Shown: positions 48,620 through 57,339, counted from the stretch's first letter. The stretch: 64,000 nucleotides of DNA from Leifsonia aquatica H1aii (GCF_000633535.1 NZ_AYMR01000009.1:186001-250000); one strand, 5' to 3'. Made by a program: numbers and translations. The notes: generated from the sequence alone by a model not told the origin.

Positions 48620-49816
48620 ATGCTCCTCGATGATGTCCGCCGGCTGACCGCGCTCGATCCGATCACGCCGGCCCTGGACGGGCCGATGGTCCCCGGGCGC
48701 GCGCTGCGCCCGCGCACCAAGGTCCTCCCGGAGCACGCGCGCAATCACAACAGGTCGCTGGTGCTGCAGTCGCTCTACCGCGACGGCCATGCAAGCCGCG
48801 CGGATCTCGCCCGGGGCACCGGCTTGACCCGGGTGACCGTGTCCGATCTCGTCGGGGAGCTCATCGCCGAGGGACTCGTGATCGAGCTCGGCCACCGCGA
48901 CGACGCGCGCCCGGGCAAGCCGGCTGTGCTGCTCGACATGGACCGCGGCGCCACCCAGATCATCGGCGTGGACCTGAGCGAGCACGCGGTCTTCCGCGGC
49001 GCGGTGCTCGACATCGACGGCCGTGTGCTCCACAGTGCCGAGATCGCGCTCGCTGGCAGCCGCGGCGACGAGGCGACCGCCAAGGTCCTCGAGCTGGTCT
49101 CCCAGCTCGTCGACCTCGCCACCGCACCGGTGCTCGGTATCGGGATCGGCTCGCCCGGCGTGGTGGACGCCTCCGGCTCGGTCGTGGCGGCACCGAACCT
49201 CGGTTGGGTCGACGTCCCGCTGCAACGTCTGATCGCCGAACGGACGGGGAAGACGGTCTTCGTCGCCAACGACGCGAACGCCGCCGTCCTCGCCGAGCAC
49301 GGATTCGGTTCCGCCGACGGCGACATGATGCTCGTGAAGGTCGGCCACGGCGTCGGGTCCGGGCTGCTGGTCGCCGGCGCGATGGTGGTGGGCAGCAGGT
49401 TCGCCGCCGGGGAGATCGGCCAGGTCATGGTCGGCACGGACGACGGCGCGGAGGCGCCGTACGATCGCGAACGGGTGCTCGAGGCCTGGCTCGCCGTCCC
49501 GCGCCTGGAGTCGCGGGTCGCGGCCGCCGCGATCGCGGGCGACGCGATCGAGCCGGTGCTCCGCGAGGCGGGCCAGCGGCTCGGTGTCGCGCTCGCCCCG
49601 ATCGTCGGGGCGCTCGACCTGGCGGAGGTCGTGCTGAGCGGCCCGGAGGAGCTTCTGGACGGCGTGCTCATCGGCGCTGTGCGCACCACTCTGGACAACC
49701 GCACCATGGCCGGCTTCCACTCCGCCACCACGATCCGGATGACGAGCCAAGGCCGCGACATCGTGCTGCGCGGCTGCGTGATCCTGGTGCTGTCCGCACA
49801 GCTCGGCGTCTCCTGA
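48620..49816 (+). CDS. ROK-family transcriptional regulator lacking the zinc motif
   Basis: A 398-aa regulator with an N-terminal winged helix-turn-helix (about 38-95; LQSLYRDGHASRADLARGTG and LTRVTVSDLVGEL) and a ROK sugar-kinase-fold domain (IIGVDLSEHAVFRGAVLDID, GIGIGSPGVVDASG, VANDANAAVLAEHGFG, KVGHGVGSGLLVAG). The zinc-binding CxCGxxGC that normally follows GxIG is replaced by QVMVGTDDGAEAPYDRERVLE, so no zinc site exists and the sensor domain is altered. ATG at 48620 is set by the promoter; a TTG at 48599 lies upstream of the -10 box. No transporter or sugar operon is adjacent, so the regulon is unknown. Confidence 0.88.
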   Translation: MLLDDVRRLTALDPITPALDGPMVPGRALRPRTKVLPEHARNHNRSLVLQSLYRDGHASRADLARGTGLTRVTVSDLVGELIAEGLVIELGHRDDARPGKPAVLLDMDRGATQIIGVDLSEHAVFRGAVLDIDGRVLHSAEIALAGSRGDEATAKVLELVSQLVDLATAPVLGIGIGSPGVVDASGSVVAAPNLGWVDVPLQRLIAERTGKTVFVANDANAAVLAEHGFGSADGDMMLVKVGHGVGSGLLVAGAMVVGSRFAAGEIGQVMVGTDDGAEAPYDRERVLEAWLAVPRLESRVAAAAIAGDAIEPVLREAGQRLGVALAPIVGALDLAEVVLSGPEELLDGVLIGAVRTTLDNRTMAGFHSATTIRMTSQGRDIVLRGCVILVLSAQLGVS

Positions 49817-49828
49817 CACCGCGGATCG

Positions 49829-50968
49829 TCAGCGTGCCCAGCTGACCCCGAACGTCGACTGCAGGGCGAGCTGGGCCGCGCCGCGGAAGGGCTGGTCGAT
49901 CGCCGAGCGGGCATATCGGAAGCTCAGCGGCATGGCGGCGCGCACGGGATACCGGGCCGCCTCGGCCCTCAGATGGCCGATGAATTCGGGCCCGAGCTCC
50001 GCCGCTGCACCGCCGAGGACCACGTTCGGGACGTCCAGGGCCGCGCAGACCAGCAGCAGCGCCCGAGCCAGGATGCGCGCTCCGGAGGCGATGCGCTCGC
50101 GCGCCTCGGGGGTAGACGCGAGCGCGGCGATGTCCACCGCTTCGAGATCGGCCCCGTGGGGGAGACCGAGGAGGCTCGTGACGGACACCACCTCTTCGAG
50201 GCAGCCGCGGTTGCCGCAGGCGCAGACGGGGGCGTCGTCGCCGAAGAGCACCGGCACATGGCCGATCTCCCCGGCACGGTGCGCGGCTCCCGCCACGACC
50301 GCGCCGTCGACGATCACAGCCGCGCCGACACCCGTGGACAAGGATACGAAGAGCCGGTTTGCGCCGAACCCGTCGTCGGCGGACGTGTCGGCGATGGCCT
50401 CGGCGTCGGCGTCGTTCACCAGGTGGACCGGCGCGTCGACCACACCCGCGAGCGCGCGCACGAGATCGAGGTCGCTCCAGCCGAGCTGGACGCTCTCGCG
50501 GATCAACGGGCCGTCCGCGATACCCGGCACCTGCACCCCGACGGCGGCGACGCGGGCATCGGTGAACGCGGCGAGACGCCGGATCACCGCACGGACGTCC
50601 TCCACGACCCCCGGGGCGGCCGGTCGGTACGAGACCCGATGGAGTTCATCGCCCAGCATGCTGAGCACGGCGCCGCGGACGAGCCCGGGTTGCACGAGTA
50701 CCGAGAGCAGCACCTGGCGTTCGGTGTCCACGCGCAGAGTGGTGGCGCGCTTGCCTCCGGTGCTCTCCGCCAGCTGCCCTTCGGCGACGAGGCCGTCGGC
50801 GATCAGCCCCGCGAGCAGGGACGACACCGTCGCCGATGTCAGCCCGGTGCGCCGCGCGATGCTGGCACGCGTCGCCGTGCCGTTGCCCGAGAGCACGAGC
50901 TGCAACGCGGTCGTCAGGTTCTTCTCGCGCACGGCGGCCTGCGTCGCCTTGCCGTGATCGTCTGCCAC
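49829..50968 (-). CDS. ROK-family transcriptional regulator
   Basis: A 379-aa regulator with an N-terminal winged helix-turn-helix (about 15-75; ATRASIARRTGLTSATVSSL) and a ROK domain (LVNDADAEAIADTSADDGFG, SLSTGVGAAVIVDG). The zinc motif CACGNRGCLEE is complete, unlike its convergent neighbour 12 bp away. GTG at 50968 has AGGAG 5 nt upstream and a TAGGGT box at about 51024. Such proteins usually repress sugar uptake or catabolism genes; none is adjacent. It separates the jet operon from the rest of the chromosome, but no link to that operon is implied. Confidence 0.9.
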   Translation of the reverse strand: MADDHGKATQAAVREKNLTTALQLVLSGNGTATRASIARRTGLTSATVSSLLAGLIADGLVAEGQLAESTGGKRATTLRVDTERQVLLSVLVQPGLVRGAVLSMLGDELHRVSYRPAAPGVVEDVRAVIRRLAAFTDARVAAVGVQVPGIADGPLIRESVQLGWSDLDLVRALAGVVDAPVHLVNDADAEAIADTSADDGFGANRLFVSLSTGVGAAVIVDGAVVAGAAHRAGEIGHVPVLFGDDAPVCACGNRGCLEEVVSVTSLLGLPHGADLEAVDIAALASTPEARERIASGARILARALLLVCAALDVPNVVLGGAAAELGPEFIGHLRAEAARYPVRAAMPLSFRYARSAIDQPFRGAAQLALQSTFGVSWAR

Positions 50969-51029
50969 TGCTCCTGCCGTCCTCGCCGTGCGCCGGTCGT
51001 GTCGCGTCCTGCTCTACGACCCTAGCGAA

Positions 51030-51050
51030 CTGCGCGCGAAACGCGCGCAG
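51030..51050. terminator. Hairpin after jetC
   Basis: A 9-bp stem (51030-51038 with 51042-51050) and AAA loop, directly after the jetC stop on the minus strand. It is 62 bp before the ROK gene start and is the probable end of the jet transcript. Confidence 0.55.
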
Positions 51051-51051
51051 C

Positions 51052-54000
51052 TCAGCCGGCGTCCCGCTCCAGCTCCATCGCCTCCCGGATGCTCAGGGCG
51101 TAGATGCGTGAGCGGCCGGGACGCGCGGGATCGCCGGTGACGTAGGCGACGCTCTCCACGTGCTGCTCGAAGGCGTTCACCTTATCGCGCGGGGCCCCGA
51201 CGATCAGCTGGAAGCCGAGTCCACGCAGCGCCGACAGCGCGCGCCCGGTGTACTCGTTGTCCGCCTTCACGAAGCCCTCGTCCAGCACGATCGGCGCGTA
51301 GACGGGCACCCGATCGGTGCCGTCGCCGAGGCGATAGCGCAGGGCCGCCCCGAGGACGAACGCGATCAGCTCCTGGCCCTCGCCGCCCGACTTGCCCGCG
51401 ACGCCCTCGTGCACGATCTGGGCGCCGTCGCGCCGGGTCTCGATCGCCCGGAACTGGAAGTGCTCGCGGGCGTCCAGCACGCGCCGCCGCCAGGCCTCGC
51501 CGACCCGGGAGCGCTCCTCGAGCCGGCCGAGGTCGGCGCGCAGCGCGAGGAAGTCCCGCTCGACGCGGGCCGGGTCGCGGGCCTCGCCGGGCTCGGCCGC
51601 CGTGTGCGCGCGGAGGGTGCGCGTGAACTCGGTCAGGTCGCTGTTCCCGGCCGGGCGCGGGTCGATGTCGAGAGTGGAGCCCTCGCGGAACTCGATCCCG
51701 TGCAGCGCCGCGGAGATCGGACGGACGCCGCGACGGATGGCACGGCCGTCCTCCTCGATCTGGGTCAGCAGGGCGCGCAGGCTGTCGCCCATGCTGGCGC
51801 CCGCTTTGGCCAGCCACTCGGACTTCGCGCGGGGGAGATCGTCCTCGACGAGTGCGCTCTGGAGCGCGAGGGCCGCCGGAAGGCTGTCGATCGAGACGTC
51901 CAGTTCGGCGGACGGGTCAAGCTCGCGGTACCGCTCGAACGCGCTCAGCAGGAGGGTCTCCGACTGCTCCCGCGTGCGCTCGTGCGCGTCGATCTGATCG
52001 CGGACGATCCGCTCGGCGTCGGCATAGCGACGGCGGACGTCGGCCGCCTCCCGCGGGGCTGCGAACGGCAACGAGGCCAGGAGCGCCCGCTCGTCGGCGT
52101 CGAGGCCGGTGGCGTCGGCCAGGTGGTCGGCGACCTCGTCCTCGATGTCGGCGAGCGCGGCGTGCTCGGCGTCGAGCTGGTCGATGACGCGCTGGATGCC
52201 GGCGCCGCGACGGGCGGCGGAGAGCCGTGCCTCGTCCTCGCGGTCGGCGGTCGCCGTCAGCTCGGCGACCTCGGGACGCTCCACCGCGACGCGCTCGAGT
52301 CGCGCGGACAGCTCGGCGGCGCGCTCGGCCGCCGGGGCGACGTCGATCGATGTCCAGTCGAGATCGGCGACGGACGCGAGCGCCTCCCGCCGGTGCCGTT
52401 CCCCGGCGAACCGCGTCTCGGCGCTGTCGGAGGCCGCGCGGGCCTCGTCGAGCTCGGTCTCGAGGCGTTCGATCTCCGCGGCCAGCTCGACGATGCGGTT
52501 CGCGTTGTCGAGGCCGATCCACGACTCGATCGTCCGGTCGTCCTTGACGACCCGGTCGCGCGAGCCCGTGCGGAGCCCGGCGCGGGTGACCGCGCCCTTC
52601 ACGCCGGAAGGGAGCGGGGAGTCGAGGTCGTCGGCCGTCTCGACGCACAGCACGCTGCGGTCGGCGACCAGTTCGTCGTGCAGCCAGCCGTGGAACGGGC
52701 TCTCCACATCGAACGCCAGCAGCGCGGGAACGGTGCCGTCGAGCGGGGTCCGCTCCACGGGGGCTCCGGCGGCGGCGGGCACGAGTACGACCCGACCGCG
52801 CATGTCGTTGTCGTTGACGAAGCGGCGGGCTTCGGCGAACCGGCGCTCGTCGACGACGAGATGCGTGGCCAGGTCGCCGACCACCCGCTCGACCGCTCGC
52901 GCCCAATCGCGGCGACCGGGCGCGATCTCGAACAGCTCGCCCGCATACGGCAGGGACTCGGGAGGCAGCCCGATCCCCTCGGCGATGCGCCGGCGCCGTG
53001 CGTCCGCCTCGGGCGGGACGTTGCTGCGGCGGCGCTCGTAGGAGGACTTCTGCGCCGTCTTCTCGGAGAGGGCGCGCTTGACGGCGTCCACGCGCGCGGC
53101 CAGCTCCCATCGCTCCGACCGGTCGTCCGCAGCATCGGCCGACGCGGCCAGGAGGGCGACGGCACGCTCCTGGGCCGCCGCGAGCTCGTCGGCGCCGAGC
53201 GGCAGATCGAGCCCGGCGCTCGTGAGGATGCGTGCCGCGCGGTCACGCTCACGCTCCAGCTGCGCGAGCATCAGTCCGGCGACCTCCTGCTCACGACGGA
53301 TCGCGTCGGAGGGGTCTCCGCCGAGGGAGGCGAGCTGGTCGAGGGCGTCCTTGTGCGCGCGATGCGCCGCGCTCTCCGCGTCGGCGGCGGCGCGACGCAG
53401 CGCCTCCTGCTCGCGTTTGGCGTCGCGGACCCGGTCCACCTCGCCACGCACCCAGTCGGCGACCCTGCCCGAGAGCCAGACCCAGAGCCGGCTGCTCTCC
53501 TCCCCGTCGAGCGGAGCGAGCAGCCGGCGCTTGCCGGTCGCGTCGTCCAGCGCGGCCCGGTACAGCTCCGCGCGCGCCGGGATGTCGGACAGGACCTCGA
53601 GCTTGCGGCGCGTGGTCTCGAAGACGTCGTAGAGGGCCGAGGCTTCCCGGTAGCTGCTGAGCGTGGTCTCCCAGCGCGAGAGCGCCCGCGGCTCGGTGAG
53701 CACGAACTGCTTGAACAGCTCGTCGATCGAGAAGACGCCCTTGGACGCCTGGGCGCGGCGCAGCAGGGTGAGCGCCTTCAGCTGCGATTCGTCGCTGCCG
53801 CCGATCCCCAGCTCTTCGCACAGGCGCACCCGGTACTCGGGCTGCGACGTGGTGACCAGATCGCGCACCGGGTCGACGAGGCGCCCGAGGGAGCCGCGGG
53901 TGAGTGGGGAGGAGCTGCCCGGCTCCGGCCGCAGCTCCGCGAGGCGGGTGAGCGGGAACTCGCCCTGCACGAAGAGGTACACGGTGGAGGCGGTGACCTC

Positions 54001-54483
54001 GTCCTGCGAGGCCGTGTCGCGCCCGAGCCAGGCCAGGCGGGCGGCGGTGATGGTCTCGCCGAGCTCCGTGCGCCAGGTGATCGCCGCTCCGGAGGCGAAG
54101 GCCGCGCCGAGGGGCCGCAGGAAGTGGGTCGTCGTGACGTCCGAGCCGGCCTCGCGCACCTCGTCGGTCTTGCCGCGCGCGTAGCTGAACACGGTGCGCT
54201 CGGAGCGCTGCCGGGTGTCGTCGCGCGCCGCCCGGTTGAACTCCTGCGGGTTGGGCATGATGACCGCCGCCATCGCGTCGAGCACGGTCGACTTGCCGCG
54301 TCCGGTCGGGCCGAGGATGGCAAGCCCGCCGCGGCCGACCGGCATCGTGTGGAGGTCGTCGTAGCTGCCCCAGTTGAGGAGCTGCACCTGCTCGATGCGG
54401 AACTGGCCGCTGTGGATCAGGCCGTCGGCGAGGGGGAGGTCGTCGTCGAGCTCGTCGTGCTCGGCCGTGATCACGTCGGTCAT
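51052..54483 (-). CDS. jetC: Wadjet/MksB-type SMC-like ATPase JetC
   Basis: A 1143-aa SMC-like protein, the motor of Wadjet (JetABCD) and MksBEFG complexes that extrude loops on plasmid DNA. It has an N-terminal ATPase half with Walker A GPTGRGKST (Lys64), long coiled-coil arms (about 290-480 and 640-900) around a hinge-like region (about 500-620), and a C-terminal half with the ABC signature GKSGGEGQE (about 1030) and Walker B PIVLDEGFVKAD (about 1065). ATG overlaps the jetB stop by 4 bp. No JetD gene follows; the next gene is a ROK regulator on the same strand. Confidence 0.92.
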   Translation of the reverse strand: MTDVITAEHDELDDDLPLADGLIHSGQFRIEQVQLLNWGSYDDLHTMPVGRGGLAILGPTGRGKSTVLDAMAAVIMPNPQEFNRAARDDTRQRSERTVFSYARGKTDEVREAGSDVTTTHFLRPLGAAFASGAAITWRTELGETITAARLAWLGRDTASQDEVTASTVYLFVQGEFPLTRLAELRPEPGSSSPLTRGSLGRLVDPVRDLVTTSQPEYRVRLCEELGIGGSDESQLKALTLLRRAQASKGVFSIDELFKQFVLTEPRALSRWETTLSSYREASALYDVFETTRRKLEVLSDIPARAELYRAALDDATGKRRLLAPLDGEESSRLWVWLSGRVADWVRGEVDRVRDAKREQEALRRAAADAESAAHRAHKDALDQLASLGGDPSDAIRREQEVAGLMLAQLERERDRAARILTSAGLDLPLGADELAAAQERAVALLAASADAADDRSERWELAARVDAVKRALSEKTAQKSSYERRRSNVPPEADARRRRIAEGIGLPPESLPYAGELFEIAPGRRDWARAVERVVGDLATHLVVDERRFAEARRFVNDNDMRGRVVLVPAAAGAPVERTPLDGTVPALLAFDVESPFHGWLHDELVADRSVLCVETADDLDSPLPSGVKGAVTRAGLRTGSRDRVVKDDRTIESWIGLDNANRIVELAAEIERLETELDEARAASDSAETRFAGERHRREALASVADLDWTSIDVAPAAERAAELSARLERVAVERPEVAELTATADREDEARLSAARRGAGIQRVIDQLDAEHAALADIEDEVADHLADATGLDADERALLASLPFAAPREAADVRRRYADAERIVRDQIDAHERTREQSETLLLSAFERYRELDPSAELDVSIDSLPAALALQSALVEDDLPRAKSEWLAKAGASMGDSLRALLTQIEEDGRAIRRGVRPISAALHGIEFREGSTLDIDPRPAGNSDLTEFTRTLRAHTAAEPGEARDPARVERDFLALRADLGRLEERSRVGEAWRRRVLDAREHFQFRAIETRRDGAQIVHEGVAGKSGGEGQELIAFVLGAALRYRLGDGTDRVPVYAPIVLDEGFVKADNEYTGRALSALRGLGFQLIVGAPRDKVNAFEQHVESVAYVTGDPARPGRSRIYALSIREAMELERDAG

Positions 54484-55193
54484 GCGTCCCTCTCCGGGGT
54501 CTCGGGCTCGGTGGTCGCGGACTCGGCGGCACCGCGCAGCTCGGCGCCGCCCGCCTCCTGGAACAGGCGGGTCAGGTGGGCCAGCTCGGTCGTGGTGACC
54601 AGCGGAACGACGGCGGGGGAGACGACATAGAGGTCCGGGTCGTCGGGCTCGGGCATCAGCAACCCGATGCGCTCGATCGCGGCGATCGCGGCGCGGATCC
54701 GGCGATCGACACGCACCTCGTCATGGGTCGCGTCCGTCTGGAAACGTCCCAGGAACTCGGCGATGTGGTCACGGCTCACCGTCACGGCGTCGTCCGCGGC
54801 GTCGGTGTAGGCGTGCTCCTGGCGCAGCATCACCAGGAGCAGGGAGGCGTCGCGCGACAGTGGCTTCTCACGCCGCAGCAGCACGGGAGCGCCGTCCTCC
54901 TCGCTCTGCCGCTTGAAAGCCACCTCGTGATCGCGGTCGATGGTCAGGGTGAGGAACAGCTCCTCGAGCCGGTCGCGCAGGTCGTCCTCGTAGTCGACCA
55001 GGGCGGCCCAGGCCTCGGGATGCGTGGCCCGGGTGATGAACCGGCTGGTCAGGAGAACGGCGAGCGCGCGTCGCGCGGCGAGCGGGAGGCGCTCGTCGGC
55101 GGGGTCGCCGAAGGCGTCGGCGGAACCCGTCACTCCGATGGCCTCGCGGTCGAGGGGACCGCCGATCCCCTCGTCGGTGATGGTGTCGGTCAT
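54480..55193 (-). CDS. jetB: Wadjet/MksE-type kite protein JetB (DUF4194)
   Basis: A 237-aa DUF4194 protein, the winged-helix kite-like subunit that bridges the JetC heads. It has DERLPLAARRALAVLLTSRF, a core with EVAFKRQSEEDGAPVLLRRE and PLSRDASLLLVMLRQEHAYT, and a second winged helix (ATHDEVRVDRRIRAAIAAIE). The start at 55193 overlaps the jetA stop (ATGA). The open frame continues upstream to 55769 as shadow of jetA. The middle position between DUF3375 and the SMC-like gene is the standard order. Confidence 0.9.
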   Translation of the reverse strand: MTDTITDEGIGGPLDREAIGVTGSADAFGDPADERLPLAARRALAVLLTSRFITRATHPEAWAALVDYEDDLRDRLEELFLTLTIDRDHEVAFKRQSEEDGAPVLLRREKPLSRDASLLLVMLRQEHAYTDAADDAVTVSRDHIAEFLGRFQTDATHDEVRVDRRIRAAIAAIERIGLLMPEPDDPDLYVVSPAVVPLVTTTELAHLTRLFQEAGGAELRGAAESATTEPETPERDA

Positions 55194-56770
55194 CGATCCG
55201 TCCTCCCGCCGCGGTCCGCGGCCGTCTCGTCGTCCGCGCCGCCGAAGCGGATGCGCGGGAAGGTCACGTCGCGCGTCGTCTCGCCTTCCACGGCGATGCG
55301 CACGGTGTCGTCGCCGTCCAGCACCGCGTCCTGTTCTGCGGCCCGGTCGAGCAGGCTCACCAGTAGGCCGAGCCGGCGGAACTCCACGGGCGTCGCAGCG
55401 TACACGTCCGCTCCGGTCACCGCGCGCCGCTCGGCCAGGAGGCGGTCGATGGTCTCCTGGACCGCGTCGGGGCTCGTGCCGACCGCCAGACGCAGGGCGG
55501 CGCGTTCCACGGCGGGGAGCGCGTCCCGGCTCTCCGTGACGGCGACCCCGATCGTCGGCCGCTCGCCGCCGCGCCAGACCTGCGTCTGCGTCACATCGAC
55601 GATCGCCAGCGGACCCAGCCGCAGCACGTCCCCCGGGACCGAGACCGGGCCCGGTCGCATGTGGGCCCAATCGGCACCGGCGGCCAGTGCCTGGTCGGCC
55701 AGGGAGAGGAGGCGCTGGTGCTTCGCCGACCCCGAACGGCTGAGGAAGCGTCGCAGCGACGACATCCACCGCACGTAGGTCTCCTGCACGGTCTGCTCCT
55801 CCGCCAGGAGCGAGCCGATCAGGCCTTCGAGCTGCGTACGCTGGTGCTCGGTCATCTCGGCGACGGCGAGCGGCTGCGCAAGGACCCGCTCCAGGTCCGC
55901 GCGCATCCCGTCGAGGCCATGGGACGAGAGCATCGCTGCGAAGCCGCGGTAGGCCCGCCCCTCCGGGGTCTGCTCCAGGAGGTCGTTGTCGCGCAGGTAC
56001 TGCTCGACGAGAGCGCCCTTGCCCACCTGCTCCTCGGTCGCCCGGCGGGCCACCTCGCGGTGCCGCTGCTCGACCATCGCGCTCAGGCGGCGGAAGTCCT
56101 CGGGGAGCGAGGCCGTCAGCCGCAGCACCTCGCGGAGCTGACGTCGCACCGTCTCGCCCTCGGCGGGCTCGACACCGCCGGCGGCGATCAGCGCCCGGCG
56201 TGCCTGGAGCTGCGCGATCTCCTCGTCGATGCGCGAGAGCTGCGCGTCGGCGTCGGGATCCGTCATGTCGGCCAGCTGGTGCACGGCGTGCGCGATGCTG
56301 CCGAACCGGGCCTCGGAGACCACCGAGTCGGCGTCGACGAGCTCGCGGACGATGCGGAGCGCCTGGAGGGAGTGCTGCGAGAGCCGGTACTCCGCACGGC
56401 CTTCACGATCGTGCGGACGCGAGCGGACGAGCCAGCGGTTGTCCACCCAGCCGCGGCAGTAGTCGGCGGGGGCGGACCGGCGGGGGAGGGCGGCGTCTCC
56501 CGGGGTCCGGTCTACCTGCTCCGGACCGGCCGCGCGCGTGCCCGGGTCGTCGTCCGCGGGAGCCGGGTCCGCGTCGCCGTCGGCGACCGCCGCGAGGGCC
56601 TCGGCCACCTTCTGATGGAACCAGTCGGCGGAGACCGGCCCGTCCGCGAACTCCAGATGGCGCGAGAAGAGGGGGAGGATCCATCGGCCGTTGTGGCTGC
56701 GCAGCAGTGCCCAGGTGGGATGCTCCTCCCACGCGTCCGCGACGGTGTCGGCGGCGAGGGCCTGGTCCAT
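55190..56770 (-). CDS. jetA: Wadjet/MksF-type kleisin-like protein JetA (DUF3375)
   Basis: A 526-aa DUF3375 protein, the kleisin-like subunit of Wadjet complexes. It opens with WALLRSHNGRWILPLFSRHL, has an acidic low-complexity stretch (about 62-90), then CRGWVDNRWLVRSRPHD and SQHSLQALRIVRELVDADSV typical of the family, a coiled-coil part (QLSRIDEEIAQLQARRALI) and a C-terminal winged-helix region. ATG at 56770 has GGAGGA 5 nt upstream; an upstream in-frame start at 56863 would run through the tRNA terminator and is rejected. It starts 49 bp downstream of that terminator. Confidence 0.9.
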   Translation of the reverse strand: MDQALAADTVADAWEEHPTWALLRSHNGRWILPLFSRHLEFADGPVSADWFHQKVAEALAAVADGDADPAPADDDPGTRAAGPEQVDRTPGDAALPRRSAPADYCRGWVDNRWLVRSRPHDREGRAEYRLSQHSLQALRIVRELVDADSVVSEARFGSIAHAVHQLADMTDPDADAQLSRIDEEIAQLQARRALIAAGGVEPAEGETVRRQLREVLRLTASLPEDFRRLSAMVEQRHREVARRATEEQVGKGALVEQYLRDNDLLEQTPEGRAYRGFAAMLSSHGLDGMRADLERVLAQPLAVAEMTEHQRTQLEGLIGSLLAEEQTVQETYVRWMSSLRRFLSRSGSAKHQRLLSLADQALAAGADWAHMRPGPVSVPGDVLRLGPLAIVDVTQTQVWRGGERPTIGVAVTESRDALPAVERAALRLAVGTSPDAVQETIDRLLAERRAVTGADVYAATPVEFRRLGLLVSLLDRAAEQDAVLDGDDTVRIAVEGETTRDVTFPRIRFGGADDETAADRGGRTDR

Positions 56771-56818
56771 GTTCCTCCGCGCTGGGGGTCTCGCCCTGGC
56801 CGGCAGGGAACGGCATCG

Positions 56819-56860
56819 AAAAAAGGCCCGGACCCGGGATTTCTCCACGAGTCCGGGGCC
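56819..56860 (-). terminator. Rho-independent terminator of the first tRNA-fMet gene
   Basis: On the minus strand a GC-rich stem with one bulge (56851-56860 with 56825-56833) is followed by six T (56824-56819). It starts 4 nt beyond the tRNA CCA end. Confidence 0.75.
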
Positions 56861-56863
56861 CAC

Positions 56864-56940
56864 TGGTTGCGGGGGCAGGATTTGAACCTACGACCTCTGG
56901 GTTATGAGCCCAGCGAGCTACCGAGCTGCTCCACCCCGCG
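56864..56940 (-). tRNA. Initiator tRNA-Met (CAT), copy with encoded CCA
   Basis: A 77-nt cloverleaf with anticodon CAT in GGGCTCATAACCC. The three consecutive G-C pairs of the anticodon stem and the unpaired C1-A72 ends (CGCGGGG...CCCCGCA-A) identify an initiator tRNA. The T-arm carries GGTTCAAATCC. The 3' CCA is encoded (56866-56864). Confidence 0.95.
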
Positions 56941-57085
56941 ACGCTGACCGCGTGTCGCGGTCGCCACCCGGTGAGGCTGATCGGATGGATCCATCTCGAT
57001 CGGCGCCACCGCGTCGGTACCACCAGTTTACCGCACCGTCGCCGCCTGTTCGGACCAGGGGTGCTGCGGCTGCGTCGGGACAACG

Positions 57086-57118
57086 AAAAATCCGGTGCAG
57101 CCTCGGGCTGCACCGGAT
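57086..57118 (-). terminator. Rho-independent terminator of the second tRNA-fMet gene
   Basis: A perfect 13-bp stem (57118-57106 with 57102-57090 on the minus strand) and 3-nt loop is followed by TTTTT (57090-57086, the first T shared with the stem). It is a textbook intrinsic terminator 44 nt after the tRNA. Confidence 0.85.
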
Positions 57119-57161
57119 CTCTGCCAGATCGTCCATTTGTGAGGACTGATCGGGACTTTCG

Positions 57162-57235
57162 TTGCGGGGACAGGATTTGAACCTGCGACCTCTGGGTTAT
57201 GAGCCCAGCGAGCTACCGAACTGCTCCACCCCGCG
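57162..57235 (-). tRNA. Initiator tRNA-Met (CAT), copy without encoded CCA
   Basis: A 74-nt initiator tRNA nearly identical to the copy at 56864-56940, differing at one D-loop base and at two T-stem bases. C1-A72 mismatch and GGG/CCC anticodon stem are kept. CCA is not encoded, so it must be added after transcription. Confidence 0.95.
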
Positions 57236-57339
57236 GCACAAGAGATGACTCTAGCACGGGATGGGAGTGGCTGGGAAATCGCTCCCGGATCCCGGGCGCG
57301 TCCGGCGTGCTCCTCCGCGTGGTAGACCGCCCGTCCCAC

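Noticed and set aside
45424-48744. A 1106-codon minus-strand open frame antisense to the UPF0182 gene
   Set aside because: Composition is Arg/Gly/Val-rich without motifs, and the plus strand carries a clear UPF0182 protein.
49829-50968. The gene after jetC as a missing jetD
   Set aside because: It has a helix-turn-helix and full ROK motifs including CACGNRGCLEE, and none of the DUF3322/DUF2220 features.
56941-57161. The 221-bp gap between the two tRNA genes as an attachment site or mobile element
   Set aside because: It holds a terminator and no integrase or repeat beyond the tRNA genes themselves.
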